From the NCBI GenBank assembly GCA_022495005.1, contig JAGYXB010000816.1:124001-188000 (forward strand): a DNA stretch of 64,000 bases, written 5' to 3'. Shown piece after piece: positions 44,040 through 55,599 of this stretch. The position numbers and the translations under genes were made by a program. The notes below the pieces were generated by a model. It did not search any database. It was not told the DNA's origin and saw nothing but the letters and a program-made list of their open reading frames with translations. This DNA comes from Rhyacophila brunnea (taxonomy: Eukaryota; Arthropoda; Insecta; Trichoptera; Rhyacophilidae). Each line of letters opens with the position of its first letter. Position 1 is the first letter of the stretch.

Positions 44040-44225
44040 CTTGACTGAGTTTACTGATTTTACTCTAATGCAAAGTGCCTGGGAGAGAAAAGGCACAAGG
44101 AAATTAACAAAAAAGAAAGTAATTTAATAAATATAACAAAAAACGAAGCTAATCATATGGACAGCAAAAATTATGTGAAGAGATCTTCACGCCCGCAGTA
44201 AGACGCCGCATTTTATTTAAATGCA
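44040..44225 (+). repeat. repeat family S, 3' part
   Basis: Contains 'cttgactgagtttactgatt', 'tgaagagatcttcacgcccg' (a 7-bp stem hairpin GTGAAGA/TCTTCAC) and 'cagtaagacgccgcatttta'. It is adjacent to the end of the R1-like LINE fragment on the opposite strand; the same adjacency occurs near 35600-35700. This piece may therefore be the LINE's 3' UTR. Confidence 0.45.
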
Positions 44226-44795
44226 AGATAATTGGCCTTTGTGGCGACCGCTAAACCGGCCGGCGAACCAACAGCTGGTTGGAGCGACTCGAGTAACTCT
44301 TACCTCTCGGAGCACATTATCAGACATTCCCAGAGGATGTGGTTTACATCCTATTTTTCTCCGCCACATGGACATGTCGGTTGGGTAACAAGTCCAAGCT
44401 CAAAGAGCTTGGCAGCGAACCCACCCTGGCTTGCCAAAAATTGACTTGTGGTCAGGAGTCAATATGGTTATATCCAATCGGTATTTAATATCCGGATCCA
44501 TATATGTGTACCGGCCCTTGGTAGATTCATTCCACTTTCGTTGCTGGGTCTTAGACGCCGCATTCAGCATCAAAAGACGAATTCTCCCCTTCAACGAGGT
44601 TACTTTTTCAGCAACAAGCCGTGGTGGCGGGGCAAGGTGAAAGTCACCAACAACGGTCTCCTCGCCTTTGAAAAGCATCGTGGATGCACCGCATACCTGT
44701 ATATGCAGGCCAAGTGGAAGAATGCCAGCCAGGACTGGGAGCGCATCTGCTGAAGTTGAGCGGTAGGTCTTAGTAATACATTGGTAACAGTGCAC
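44226..44795 (-). pseudogene. R1-like LINE C-terminus (RNase H/zinc-ribbon region)
   Basis: The minus strand encodes STSADALPVLAGILPLGLHI, typical of the end of the thumb in R1/Jockey elements, then QRKWNESTKGRYTYMDPDIK and LTPDHKSIF. After a frameshift near 44430 it continues as LFELGLVTQPTCPCGGEK, an in-frame stop, and VNHILWECL. The C-x-C-(x)n-H-(x)4-C zinc ribbon closes ORF2 in R1-clade LINEs. Frameshift and stop show it is inactive. Upstream domains are missing. Confidence 0.75.
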
Positions 44796-44913
44796 TGCTA
44801 TGTTTTAACAGCACCTCTCTTGGCTGTGTTAACATTTTAGAGTGGGATAGACCGTTTTGATAGTTTAGAAAGCTAATTTATTGTAACAATTATAATACAT
44901 CAATACATAAATA

Positions 44914-45240
44914 TGAAGGCGTCCCCGGAAAAGGGGTCTATATAATACATTATGCCAAAAAGTTAGCATTGCTCACTATATTGGAAAATTTTATTATTTT
45001 AACTGCCACACTTTTTGAGATATTAGCAACACTAAAATGCTTACCGTAAAAAAGGAGTCTATATGATTATTTTATTATCTAAATTTAAAAAATTAAAAAC
45101 TATTATAAAGAGTGTTTTCATGAATATAATTATTATCACAGATATACTCCAAAAGTCTGCATGATCGAATAAAACGTTTTTTTTCCTCTCCTGAACAATT
45201 TTGTTTTTGCATATAGACCCCCTTTCCGGAGACGCCTTCA
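44914..45240. mobile_element. MITE with TGAAGGCGTCCCC ends, copy 2
   Basis: A longer relative (327 bp) of the element at 2217-2449. The ends TGAAGGCGTCCCCGGAAAAG and, inverted, TGAAGGCGTCTCCGGAAAGG match. A third partial 'aaaaaggagtctatatg' motif lies inside at 45050, suggesting an internal end duplication. Confidence 0.7.
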
Positions 45241-45279
45241 ATGATAAACTACGCTCTATTATAGTCGCCGATAGCAGCC

Positions 45280-45360
45280 TTGTGTGTAAAATTTATGCGC
45301 ATAAGCCGTTGGGAGCGAACCAGGCGTGCATACTACCAATTGCGCTATATCGGCCATCCC
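45280..45360 (-). repeat. tRNA-like SINE head
   Basis: On the minus strand TAGCGCAATTGG fits an A box, and GGTTCGCTCCC about 30 bp later resembles a B box. No stable acceptor stem was recognised. Tentative. Confidence 0.35.
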
Positions 45361-45409
45361 GTAAATTGGTCATTTTTGTCAATAATTCTGTCCTTCAGAT
45401 TTTCTTTTT

Positions 45410-45476
45410 TGAGTCTGACTGACAAAGTTTAATGTGCACTATTTATATCGAAATCTACCTTCACCCCTCGCCACTG
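45410..45476. mobile_element. right end of CAGTGGCGAAGGG-family TIR element
   Basis: 'gactgacaaagtttaatgtg' through 'acccctcgccactgg' matches the right terminus of the element at 2618-3184. No left end was found nearby. Confidence 0.55.
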
Positions 45477-46254
45477 GTGCCATTATATGGAAGGATTATG
45501 TTATCATGGAGTTGATGGCAGTAAAAGCCGAGACATTAACGCTATCGATGAAGAAAAAATATGATGACGTCCGTATATTATTAAAAGTTTTTTTTTATTG
45601 CAAAATTGACTTCGTCCGAAACTGTCTTGTTTTCCCTACTTCGAGAACAATCGTATTAAGTTGTATTAATTTGTCAATAACAGTTCACTGGAAGGCTGAG
45701 TGGAAACGAGAATTGATTTACATACAAGACGAAAACACACATACAGTCGCTTAAAAGTTTGTGAAGCATTCATTTAGGCTTATATCAAATGAGTGTACAG
45801 TCAATCAGCGCAGTGAGATTCGAAATCTCTAAAAGTTTACAAAGAGACTAGTTTAAACTTTTATAATAAATAAATAATCATATGTAAATAGTCATAATAT
45901 GTAACCTAGGTAATGAGTGAAGATTTCGTGATATTATTACTGTTCGAGTTCGAATGCAGTTTGCAAGACCGCTGTGTATTTGTACAACTGATCATAATAA
46001 TTGTAAGTAAAATCATACTTATTATTAATTAACTACTTAATAATTCAATCAATATTTAATTTTAAACTTAATATTATTCCATTATATTCTAATGGATTTA
46101 AGTTTTGTACTATTCCATTTGAGTCGTTTTCTGCGACCCGGGTTTTCGTGTGTGTACCTATGTATATATTATATTTATATTATCTGGGTCTATCTGTGAT
46201 AAAGTTTTTACCTATTTTATTGTATTAATTTGTTATATACGATAGAGTTATATA

Positions 46255-46475
46255 CGCAGGGTTTGAATGTGTGAGTGTCCTACGAAAATGAACCACGTAG
46301 ACGTGCAATAGTGTGTGTTAGAAACTTTAATACACAAATAATAAATAAGCGTCATTGCATAAACCGAGAGCAGTTGTCAGTATTTGACGTATGATGTATT
46401 CTTGACACGTGTTTAAGTTTATCCCGTATTCTTCCGTACTCAAGATCGGTTACCTGCTTCTCCTGACCCGGGTTT
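46255..46475 (+). repeat. dispersed repeat related to the 174-bp satellite
   Basis: Contains 'gtgtgagtgtcctacgaaaa', 'gcataaaccgagagcagttg' and 'ctcaagatcggttacctgct', as at 54440-54735. A single, non-tandem copy. Confidence 0.65.
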
Positions 46476-46749
46476 ACGTGTGTGTACCTATGTATATATT
46501 ATATTTACATTATCTGGTCTATTTGTGGATGTATTATATTAAAAGAATTATATTATAAAACAAAAAAAGTGGGTATCGTGTAAGAATATTATTATTTAAC
46601 TGTTTGTTTTAATTGTTTAACTAATAACTTAATAAAGACTGATATCGTAGATTCGTAGATAAGAGTATATCTCATTGGTTAACGCTATTAAATTCCCAAT
46701 ACGTTACCATTGTTTCCAGAATGGACGATTTTCCATCTCTTGAGTGTAC

Positions 46750-47215
46750 TATTTTTACAACGTTTTTATTAGCTCGTATTCTTGTTTTTCCGATGGTTGT
46801 TTGTCCAGTACAAATCTTGCAATCGATTTTTAACTAACTTCCCGACTAGACTAAAATTTAAGAATATATCAGAACACGATGCCAATGCATTATTTTAATA
46901 CTTTTAGCCATCTTTAAGCAGAATTGAATTCATTTTCAGTTAATTCTGTTTCGTATTGAAAGTTATTTCAGAAAAATCCGTAAAAAGTAAAAAACTATTT
47001 ATCATTGGTTGCTAAGGCGGGTGGTCCTAGCAACTAAATTATTAATATATACGTGCGTTACTATGGAAATCAAAATGAAATATCAAAATGACATTTCAGT
47101 ATTCTATATTTGTTTTACATTGTTTTTTATTTACTTCATATCAAGTACAAGTTTGAGCATAATAATTCAACAGAAAATTTAAAGTTCTTTTTATATTGTA
47201 ATTATCATTGTCTAT
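46750..47215 (+). mobile_element. dispersed repeat family B
   Basis: A near-complete copy from 'ttttacaacgtttttattag' to 'aaagttctttttatattgta'. It carries a short extra 'aaatgaaatatc' duplication near 47080. Confidence 0.6.
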
Positions 47216-47339
47216 AATTAATAATGATCTAAGTATTAATTATTAGGTTTTGACGATTTATACGTTTTTCAAGTGTATTATTATGGTTAGTTATAAGGTA
47301 GGGGTTTTTTACAAACACGTCAACCAACTATTCATAATT

Positions 47340-47767
47340 GAATACGTGTATTAATTAAGGCGCTAAGTACCAAAAAAATTAAAACTGACATTTTTATAGA
47401 AAAATGTTCTACATACCAACGCCAATAACTTCAACTATAGTCTAAGTGCCTCAAGCAAGTCAAAAAAATACAGCAAAATAATTAAACCTGTCGACGTTGT
47501 AAGTCCATTGGCGTGTTTTATGTATAATGGTGTAAGTAGCACTGTAGTGGTCAATGGCATTCAATATAAAATAGCTGACGATGGTGTGTTGACACTTTCG
47601 AGTTCTTAATACCTAAAATTATAGAAGCTGCCGTGATTGATTTACACTGTAAAACTACATTTTTCAAAAGGTCTGCTTCATGAAATTTTACTGCACTGAC
47701 TCGGTATTTTGTAACTACAGGCAATACTACTTTTTGGTACTTAGAGCCTTATTTAATACACGTATTC
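47340..47767. mobile_element. 428-bp MITE, GAATACGTGTATTAATTAAGG ends, copy 1
   Basis: The inverted ends aatacgtgtattaattaagg / aatacgtgtattaaataagg continue through 'ctaagtaccaaaa'. A sister copy lies at 55600-56030, with high identity along the full length. No transposase frame is conserved between the copies. Confidence 0.75.
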
Positions 47768-48745
47768 AATTCATTTGTTATATTTTTTATTATGATCCTT
47801 GACTTGATAGGTATGTGATAAAGTTTTTACCTACTTTATTATATTAATTTGTTATAGGTATACGTAAGAGTTGACTGTATTCGTTGTCAGTGTGTATTTG
47901 CTTTTTGGTGAGTGCACATAGTGCCTGAAGATTCCGAAAGGCTAAAACCGAGTCGCAAAAAACGAGTCAAATGGAATAGTACAAAACTTAAATCCATAAG
48001 AATTTAATTTCGAATTCCATCAAGTATCTTCGGCCGATAGTATTAATATTAATCCATTATATTTAAAATACTAAACATTGACAATACAGTAAGTATTCAT
48101 TATTATCATACGATTAATATTCAGTAAATAGGACGAATTGTTTTTTTCTTTTATTGTTTTAACTGTCAATTAATGCTAGAGCTGCATTGTGTTAAACCAT
48201 TGCCGACTCAAGTAGAAAGCCGATACATTCACAACGACTGGTCCTACTTTTTCCGCCCCTCCCGTTGTTGTCTATGTATGATCTGTCATTGCCTGTTATT
48301 GCCTGTCATTGTTCTATAGAGTGCTCATACTGATGCGTCTGTCGTGTTCACACAGGGAATAGTTTGATTTGGATAGATGAGTTACATAATAAATAATACA
48401 CTAGCATTAACACACCTTCTACAAATGTAATGCATAGATCAATGCTACATATTTTTTGGAAATCGATATTACCACCGGTTTTTGTGTGAAGGACTAGTCT
48501 GACTTTGACAGCTGATGAATAACATGAATGTATATTATTTATAAATAACACTAATAGTTAATTTATTTGATTTAACTTTTTATAATTCAGTTTGAAACGA
48601 GAAAGTGCGAATCAATATGTCAAGCAATCTGGGATTTGATTTTGACAGCTGAACAGTGGACTGTGCAAACTGTGCAGTGCTTGTGCAAAAAGATATGCTC
48701 AGGCTTTATTAATCTAAAGATGGCGGTGTTCCTGTCCATTGCCAC

Positions 48746-49486
48746 TAGAAATTCCAATCCCGGGATCCCGAGCTATTTTCGATACCTATGAATCCCGGGA
48801 TTGATAAACATAATCCCGGGATTTCGGGATTGATTTTTTTATCAATTTTTATGGAAAATCAAATAAAAGCGAAAATATAACAGAAAAAATACTTTAAAAT
48901 AAAAAATAACTACATTAGAAATAAACTGAGTTTGAATGAAGTTTGATTTAAACCCATGTGTAGGTTGCCGATTCATTTTATTTTTTCACATAAATTATTA
49001 AAAATGGAAAGATTGGAAAAAAATAATGCTTCGCACTTTTAACAGAGTAATTCCACCATGATATCATACGTTTTACGGCAGTTTCATATTTGTCTGACTA
49101 ATTAGATTTATGAAGCGGAAAGGCCATAAGTACACCATGATTATTTGCTTTACTATTTTAAATCTCGCTAATCCATTTATTAAGTCTTTACTATCAGAAG
49201 CAGCAATCTCCTATTAAATTCACATTATTATTTAAATTACAATATTATTTACTCCGTTAAACTTGTGCATTTCCAAGATTGAACATATACAATATTAACA
49301 ATAAATTTCTTAAATAGTCTCGATTTATTTTTGACCGATTTTATGAATGTTATTTGTAAATATAAAAATTTTATATTAACAATGGAAAAAATGCCAATCC
49401 CGGGACCAGTCCCGGGATTCCGGGATTGTCAAATTGTAATCCCGAAATCCCGGGATCAGAATTTTGGCTCGGGATTGGATTCCCTA
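48746..49486. mobile_element. hAT-type element, 8-bp TSD, sister of 33056-33791
   Basis: A 741-bp element flanked by perfect ATTGCCAC at 48738-48745 and 49487-49494. The ends are TAGAAATTCCAATCCCGGGA and, inverted, TAGGGAATCCAATCCCGAGC. It is similar along its length to 33056-33791. Confidence 0.9.
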
Positions 49487-49494
49487 ATTGCCAC

Positions 49495-50830
49495 TATTCT
49501 TCAGTCAGTGCCGTTGCACGGATAAACCACAATACGTTGCGTTAAGTAGCAGGAATTCGCAGACCAAGTGTGTAAATATAGGAATATTATATGAAGAGAT
49601 GCGGAGAAGCCGCATGCCTACTAATCCAGGGATATGTTACATACGAGTATGAATGACCATCTCCGGAAAATTGTACGAATGCAGTTGGTCGTATCACAGT
49701 TAACCGTGAGATCAATTCATATCTTAATAAAAAAAAACTTTAAAAAAAGTGTTGACTATAATATTATTCTGTCCAGTGATAATATATCTTGTCATAGAAT
49801 GGAGTAGCGTTACATTGCACTTTCGTTTAGCAAAAATCATTTTAAATAAATTAATTGTTTACACGTAACAAATGCTATTTCTTACTGATGATATAAATTA
49901 TCGCCTTCTCCGTGTCAATATTAGCAGCACGACTGCCATTCACTTATATTGTCTAGTTTTATAATATTTGCATAATACCGTAAGTAAATTTTTGTCAAAA
50001 ATGGGCTTAAAAACAATTTTGATAATTTTTGTCATTACGTAGTACGTAGATTTGGGTTAAATCAATCAAATTTTAAAATATCAATTAATACTATGCCATA
50101 GCACTTGTATGGAATTTAAATTTAAATTCTAATACATTTCCTACTACACTGTTTACGAGAAATGACAGTTTAATGTTTAATAATATTCATTGCTGACTCA
50201 ACTAGAAAGCCGATACATTCACAACGACTGGTCGTACTTTTTCCGCCCCTCCCGTTGTTGTCTATGTATGAACTGTCATTGCCTGTCATTGTTCTATAAA
50301 GTGATCATACTGACGCGTCTGTCGTGTTCACACTCATTAGTATTAATCTAAAGATGGCAGTGGCTTATTGAATATATTAATGCTGAGTATCTAATGTAGG
50401 TATCTACTACGGGTTTTAACAGCAACTTAAAATATTCAAGGTTTGTTTTTATAGTTGATCCTTTACTTAGTAGGTAATAATTTTCCTTTTTATAGTATTA
50501 ATAACACAATTAGCGTTCGTTAGCAAAAATCGTTAGAACGATTTGTTTCAGTGTCCCAATTTATTGAGGTATACTCATTATTTGATACTGAAATTAGGGT
50601 ATAATATTTTCCAGTTTTCTTTTCATGTACCATTTATATGTAAAAGTATTTTGCACTGTCAAATATATCGCGGGCATTCTAACAATGTACCCCATCAGGC
50701 ATTTCTGTCGAAATTGATATTTTGAATGAATAATATAACAGCCAATTGGTGTCAACTATTTCAATTGATTGTAGTAGATGTTCAAAAAATTTGATACATA
50801 GCATATTACTGAAAAAAAATGTTTAATCAG
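49495..50830. other. mostly unassigned, with a dispersed repeat
   Basis: Apart from the 150-bp dispersed repeat at 50190-50345 and a fragment related to the 46080 repeat at 50095-50150, no feature is apparent. Confidence 0.4.
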
Positions 50831-51010
50831 AGCACTCACAAATTTTTTTTTTTTTTTTTTCTTTATTTGGAAGCAATTGAGCTCTTCTCTGAATGGAAGG
50901 CTATTCTGCTTTACAATGGTTTACAAAAGTATACATACATTTTTTTTAACGACAGGCATAAATAGTTACATTATTAATGATACAGAATTACATTTTTGTT
51001 ACACTATACA

Positions 51011-51574
51011 CTAGACATTTACGTTACATTTTTGGAGAAATTCATGTACAATTTTCATAACTGAAATATTTGGTTTTGCCAGGAACGAATTAATCGTAAA
51101 AGGAGGGTATAACCTGCATTTCCCCAACTTATTCAATAACACTTCTCTCTCCTGGTCATAGGCATCACATTCCCAGACAATGTGGTTAAGATCTTGAGTG
51201 GGATGTCCACACTGACACTGAGGGCTATCTACCACTTTAATTTTGTACAATGATTCGTTGAGACTGTGATGCCCTGTCCTGCTTCTAGCTATTGTCACTC
51301 CTCCTCTGGCGTACGTCCTGTCTCGCCGAAGCACCATAAAACCTGGGAAGCTAATAACTATGTGAGAAATGGTGTCGTTTAACCATGTTTCCACGCCTAT
51401 AAAAATATCAATTTCATCTAGCATCTCTCTAAACTCCTCTAGTCTATTAAGAATGCTTCTTGTATTCCAGAAAACAATACGTATATCAGATTGAATAAAT
51501 TGGTTAACTTTGTTGCTGGAATTATGCATTATGTTATTGTTCCTCTTGTCCTTCCAACGAACTAATATCTTCAC
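51011..51574 (-). CDS. LINE ORF2 remnant: endonuclease start fused to C-terminal zinc ribbon
   Basis: This 187-residue open frame overlaps the end of ORF1 by 41 bp in another frame. Residues 31-92 are the start of an apurinic-type endonuclease (IRIVFWNTRSI with the conserved Asn, then GVETWL with the catalytic Glu at about 62). At about residue 93 the sequence jumps to TIARSRTGHHSLNESLYKIK and then C-x-C-x(8)-H-x(4)-C (residues 120-136), the zinc ribbon that ends ORF2 in I-clade LINEs. The rest of the endonuclease, all of the reverse transcriptase and most of the RNase H are deleted. The join keeps the reading frame. No enzymatic activity would be expected. A protein of this size may or may not be made. 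Confidence 0.85.
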   Translation of the reverse strand: MKILVRWKDKRNNNIMHNSSNKVNQFIQSDIRIVFWNTRSILNRLEEFREMLDEIDIFIGVETWLNDTISHIVISFPGFMVLRRDRTYARGGVTIARSRTGHHSLNESLYKIKVVDSPQCQCGHPTQDLNHIVWECDAYDQEREVLLNKLGKCRLYPPFTINSFLAKPNISVMKIVHEFLQKCNVNV

Positions 51575-52778
51575 TGGAAACTTTTAATTGTGGATTACTG
51601 AGTCTTTTCTTGATCCTTGTTATGCGAATTTTAATGCTACGTTCTTTTAAATGACTATAGATTTCTGTTAGCATGTTATTAAGAGCTTCTATATCAGTAG
51701 TAAATTCATTTGCAATCATTTCGGTATTGGGATTTCCATGTGTTTTCACAAGGAAACTGAGTAATGTTTCATAATCGATAAGAAATCTATGACGATTACT
51801 TTCAACATGTTCCTTGGCAGGTAACAAAAGTTCATTTGTATCCTCAGTGGATACTTTTTTCGATTTTTTTGGTTTTTTTGGTGTCTGTTGGAGTGCAGGA
51901 ATGCGTGAGATTGCATTATTTTTCACTGTATCGTCAAATTCAAATTCTACGCTGCTGATATCAGTTGGACTGGTCAACGGCCTTTTTGAACCGATTGGCG
52001 TATCCTTGTTGATAATAGAGTTGTCCGACTCTATATCTGCTGCTAGTTCATCCTCCTGGAGTGTATTTTCTCTCTCTAACGAAAGAGAGGTTAACACCTT
52101 TGGTACATTGAGAGAGTCAGGCAATTGTACAGTGTGAGGTTCATTATTTCCAGTTGTTTTACAATATTTGGCCAGATGGCCCTCTTCTTTGCATATAAAG
52201 CATGTCAATTTTTCGGTGGAGAAGTAAATCCAGTACAGGGTATTATCAAAATTTATTTGCATTGACTCTGGCAGTTTAATTGTGTCTTCTGGGTTTACAT
52301 AAACCTGTCTACGGAAACTTAAAATATGTGCATAACCCGGTTCGTTAATACCAGCTCTGATGCTTGTAATACGTGAAGTAGTTTTTATGTTTAATTCGTT
52401 GAGTTTTGATTCCAGAACGCTGTGTGGGATTATAGGACACACGTTTGATATTATTATCCTCTTTGATTTGGTGATCAGTGGCCTAATTTCTAGTATGTGG
52501 TTTCCAATTTTAACTGTTTCTTGATTTACTGTTAATTTATCTGCTTGTTCTTCACTACTCAAGTATATACATATTCTTCCCTGGGAAATCCTAGATACAT
52601 ATCTTATATGACATGGACCTACCTTATTCCCGATTGACAGTGTATATTCTCGTATAGAGATGCCATCGATAGCATCTAGAACGATGGCTTGCTCCTTCTT
52701 CGGAAATTGCATTTTTTGAGCAACTGATGCATAAGACATTGTTTGTTGGGTTTCTTTTTGGTGATCCATTGCTGGCAA
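51534..52778 (-). CDS. LINE ORF1 (gag-like, CCHC zinc knuckle), intact frame
   Basis: A 414-residue open frame encodes an ORF1 nucleic-acid-binding protein. It starts MPAMDHQKE and carries SYASVAQ, common near the start of insect LINE ORF1 proteins. An RRM-like region follows at about 107-160 (KRIIISNVCPIIPHSVLESK). The zinc knuckle C-x2-C-x4-H-x4-C is at residues 193-206 (CFICKEEGHLAKYC). After that come an acidic linker, a basic segment (KKPKKSKK, about residues 300-307) and a C-terminal part rich in charged residues. Such proteins bind the element's RNA and act as chaperones in the retrotransposition particle. The only in-frame stop is the terminal one. It overlaps the ORF2 remnant by 41 bp, a common LINE arrangement for re-initiation. 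Confidence 0.9.
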   Translation of the reverse strand: MPAMDHQKETQQTMSYASVAQKMQFPKKEQAIVLDAIDGISIREYTLSIGNKVGPCHIRYVSRISQGRICIYLSSEEQADKLTVNQETVKIGNHILEIRPLITKSKRIIISNVCPIIPHSVLESKLNELNIKTTSRITSIRAGINEPGYAHILSFRRQVYVNPEDTIKLPESMQINFDNTLYWIYFSTEKLTCFICKEEGHLAKYCKTTGNNEPHTVQLPDSLNVPKVLTSLSLERENTLQEDELAADIESDNSIINKDTPIGSKRPLTSPTDISSVEFEFDDTVKNNAISRIPALQQTPKKPKKSKKVSTEDTNELLLPAKEHVESNRHRFLIDYETLLSFLVKTHGNPNTEMIANEFTTDIEALNNMLTEIYSHLKERSIKIRITRIKKRLSNPQLKVSSEDISSLEGQEEQ

Positions 52779-52969
52779 CGTTGTATTTTTTGATTTTTAA
52801 TAAGCGCCCCTGTAGTCAGAGACACTTAAATGTAAACAACTTTGTAACAATAATTTATTGTTACGCCGCACGCACAACTGGTTATTATTAATTTGTAAAC
52901 ACTCGCTATCTCGTTATTGGTGACGTCCGTCTGTCGTCGATCACACGGAACAACTGACTCACAAATTTT

Positions 52970-54430
52970 AATAGTATAATAAATTTTCCGATGTGCATTG
53001 CATTATAAACCTTAAATATTAATAAAATAAGATGTAAACTAGGATATTTAAACAAACGCTATGCCAGTTATAGAAAATCTACCCTCTAGCTTCATTCGTT
53101 CAGTTTTTTTTGTTCTCTTTTAATGACAGTAATTTTGTAGATAGTACATAATTGCCAGAATGTCCGCGGTATAGAAAATAAGGTATATATTTACTTATGT
53201 TGTTTTACGCATACCAATTTACTAAATAAACAAAATAATAAGTTGTGAATAGTGTTTATGTAGGTATTGATATATTTAATTCAATTGGTTTTTGTTATGT
53301 TATATCTACCACGCTCAGACGGTCAAATTTAATATCAGTCTTTAAACTTCGTCGAATGCGGGTTTGCAAAATGTCAGCACTGAAGATGAAAATCAGGGTT
53401 TTTCGTCACGTTAAAAATATTATTTTTTTGCCATAATTCTGACAACTTTAGTACACATTTTAAAATATATGAATAGTATCAGTATGATTTTATTATTTTT
53501 TAATAAATTACTTATTGGGACGCATCTTTTTGACGAGATGGAGTGATAACACTTGTCATTTTTGAGCTCTAGTGAAGACTTAAAATACAGCAAAAGTTGT
53601 ATTTTCATGATTTTTTATTCACTTTGAATGACCTTTTTATCCTTGGATGATTTTTTGCACTAATATTGTAAAAAATGCACATTTTAATATGTTCGTTTTA
53701 TTTTTTGAAAACCGCCACTTGCTTGGCTTGTTTACACGAGATTACAATATTGAAAAGCAGTACTTACTGCATTCTTATTTACACGTGTCGGTGTTAGTGC
53801 GAGTAGCGAGATTATAAGTAATTAACCCGTGTAAACAAGCCCTTATGTAGATTTATCCAAACAACATGAAGGTGTTTCAAGTTAAGCTGACTGTTTTAAA
53901 TTTGCCGCCAATTTGTACTGGTATCACTTTGTCCATTCAAATGTGACATAAATATTTCAGAATTTCTCGGAGTTAGTAAACGCATGCGAATCGTGAAAAA
54001 CTATTATAAAAACAATGGTTGTATTAAAATTGTGCAGCGAAAATTACGTGATAATCGACGTCTAGTGGAGGTAGGCAGGCAAAGCGTTGCATAGGGGTGG
54101 CACATTATAAAGAGCGGCAAATGAAGGGATGAATACAAATATTAGAACTTTCGAGAGCAGCGGCGGAATATATGAAGCAGACGATGCGATCGCTTCATTA
54201 GAAAGCATCTTAGTTTAAAATAATTACAAGATAAAGAGAACTTTTTATATAATAATAAAATAGGTAGGTAAGTTTCCACGTACTAGTCAAATCACAAAAA
54301 AATCCTGGCAACATAATTAATATTGTATTGTAATACATGTAGTTATGACGGTTTTCGCTTACCTAAAACCACCACTGTTTGAGAGTACCTAAGTTTCGTG
54401 GAAATGCTCAAATGTTTAGTAATGTTGCAC
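52970..54430. other. mostly unassigned; one dispersed repeat at 53030-53170
   Basis: The 53030-53170 segment is the second copy of the repeat at 24885-25015. The rest is AT-rich without recognisable genes. A short piece at 54215-54250 matches one end of family B. Confidence 0.4.
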
Positions 54431-54439
54431 AGAACAGAT

Positions 54440-54735
54440 TAATAAATATAATTCCGATAGGCTATATCCCAATACATTAAATTTTGATGCAGGGTTTTGA
54501 ATGTGTGAGTGTCCTACGAAAATGAACCACGTAGACGTGCAATAGTGTGTGTTGCAACCTTCAATACACAAATATTAAATGAGCGTCATTGCATAAACCG
54601 AGAGAAGTTGTCAGTATTTGACGTATTACGTATTCTTCACACAGACACGTGTTTAAGTTTATCCCGTATTCTTCCGCACCCGAAATCGGTTGCCTGCTTG
54701 TCCTTACCCGTTAGGTATTTCAGTTCGTGTTCGGA
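54440..54735 (+). repeat. dispersed repeat related to the 174-bp satellite, long copy
   Basis: The best single copy: 'gtgtgagtgtcctacgaaaa', 'cgtgcaatagtgtgtgttgc', 'gcgtcattgcataaaccgag', 'cccgttaggtatttcagttc'. The adjoining segment (54735-54830) recurs at 61330-61440. A small open frame spans it but is not conserved between copies. Confidence 0.65.
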
Positions 54736-54914
54736 AACTTGCACATATGCAGTTCACCGTCTCACACTTCACCGTGAAATGTTGTATCGGAAGTATATGG
54801 CCCTATAAGACCGTCAAACCTCTGTTACTGTATAGTACTGAGACAAAATTCATGTCTAAATAAAACACGGTTCTTGTCGGTTTACAGGAAGCCAGCAGCA
54901 AACACATTTTGAAT

Positions 54915-55345
54915 AATAAGAAGATAAAAAGAATTTTTTATATACAACGTTTTTAAATTTTCTGTTCAATCACAGCACAAATTGCACTTGATAGAAATAC
55001 TGAATAAATATACTGAAATGTCATTTTGACACTTCATTTTGATTTCCATAGTAACGCACGTTAATAATTTAGTTGCTAGGACCCACTTAGCAACCAATAA
55101 TAATTTTACTTTTTACTGATTTATTCCGAAATAACTTTTCATACAAAACACAATTAACTGAAAATTAATTCAATTCTACTTAAAGATGGCTAAAAGTATT
55201 TAAAAAATGCATTGGCATTGTTTTCTGATATATTATAAAAGTTTCAAATGTCTAGCTAGTCGAGAAGTTAGTTAAAAATCGATTGCAAGATTTGTACCGG
55301 ACAAATAAGAATACGAGCTAAGAAAAACGTTGTAAAATAGCCGAT
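54915..55345 (-). mobile_element. dispersed repeat family B
   Basis: A reverse copy, from 'agataaaaagaattttttat' to 'aaaaacgttgtaaaa', with small internal losses. Confidence 0.6.
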
Positions 55346-55599
55346 TTACTGGATTATTTGATAGGTTTCAGCTATGACAATTGAATGTTCTTAAATCCAA
55401 TAAAATTGGAGACCGTATAGTATACTGTCATCTCTTTCTGATAAGAAAGCTCACAGCGAACTGTGCCACGATTAAATGTTTTACGCACAATTTACATGTA
55501 ACCATTTCAGTTCCCATTATTTCTGAGTTCCCTGATGTTGTGTATGTCAATTTAAGTTTTTTGATGTAGTTGCCTGTTTATGATAGGTAGTTGAAAATA

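Larger units (their letters stand above)
46080..48020. repeat. inverted pair bounding a repeat-rich 1.9-kb block
   Basis: 46080-46155 (atggatttaagttttgtact, 'ttccatttgagtcgttttct') is an inverted copy of 47935-48020. Similar segments occur alone at 29388-29490, 50095-50150 and 63800-63900. The block between holds separate repeats described below. It may be a larger transposon with diverged ends, or two independent fragments. Confidence 0.4.
50847..52956 (-). mobile_element. internally deleted I-like LINE with 13-bp TSD
   Basis: A 2110-bp insertion flanked by perfect ACTCACAAATTTT at 50834-50846 and 52957-52969. On the minus strand it has a 5' UTR of 178 bp starting CAGTTGTTCC, an open ORF1 (52778-51534), a chimeric short ORF2 (51574-51011), a 3' UTR of about 150 bp and a poly(A) tail (the T run at 50847-50860). 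The perfect duplication and the open frames suggest recent insertion. Most of ORF2 is missing. Confidence 0.9.

Noticed and set aside
51814..52137. A plus-strand frame rich in Phe and Ser.
   Set aside because: It is antisense to the LINE ORF1, which has the zinc knuckle and a complete frame.
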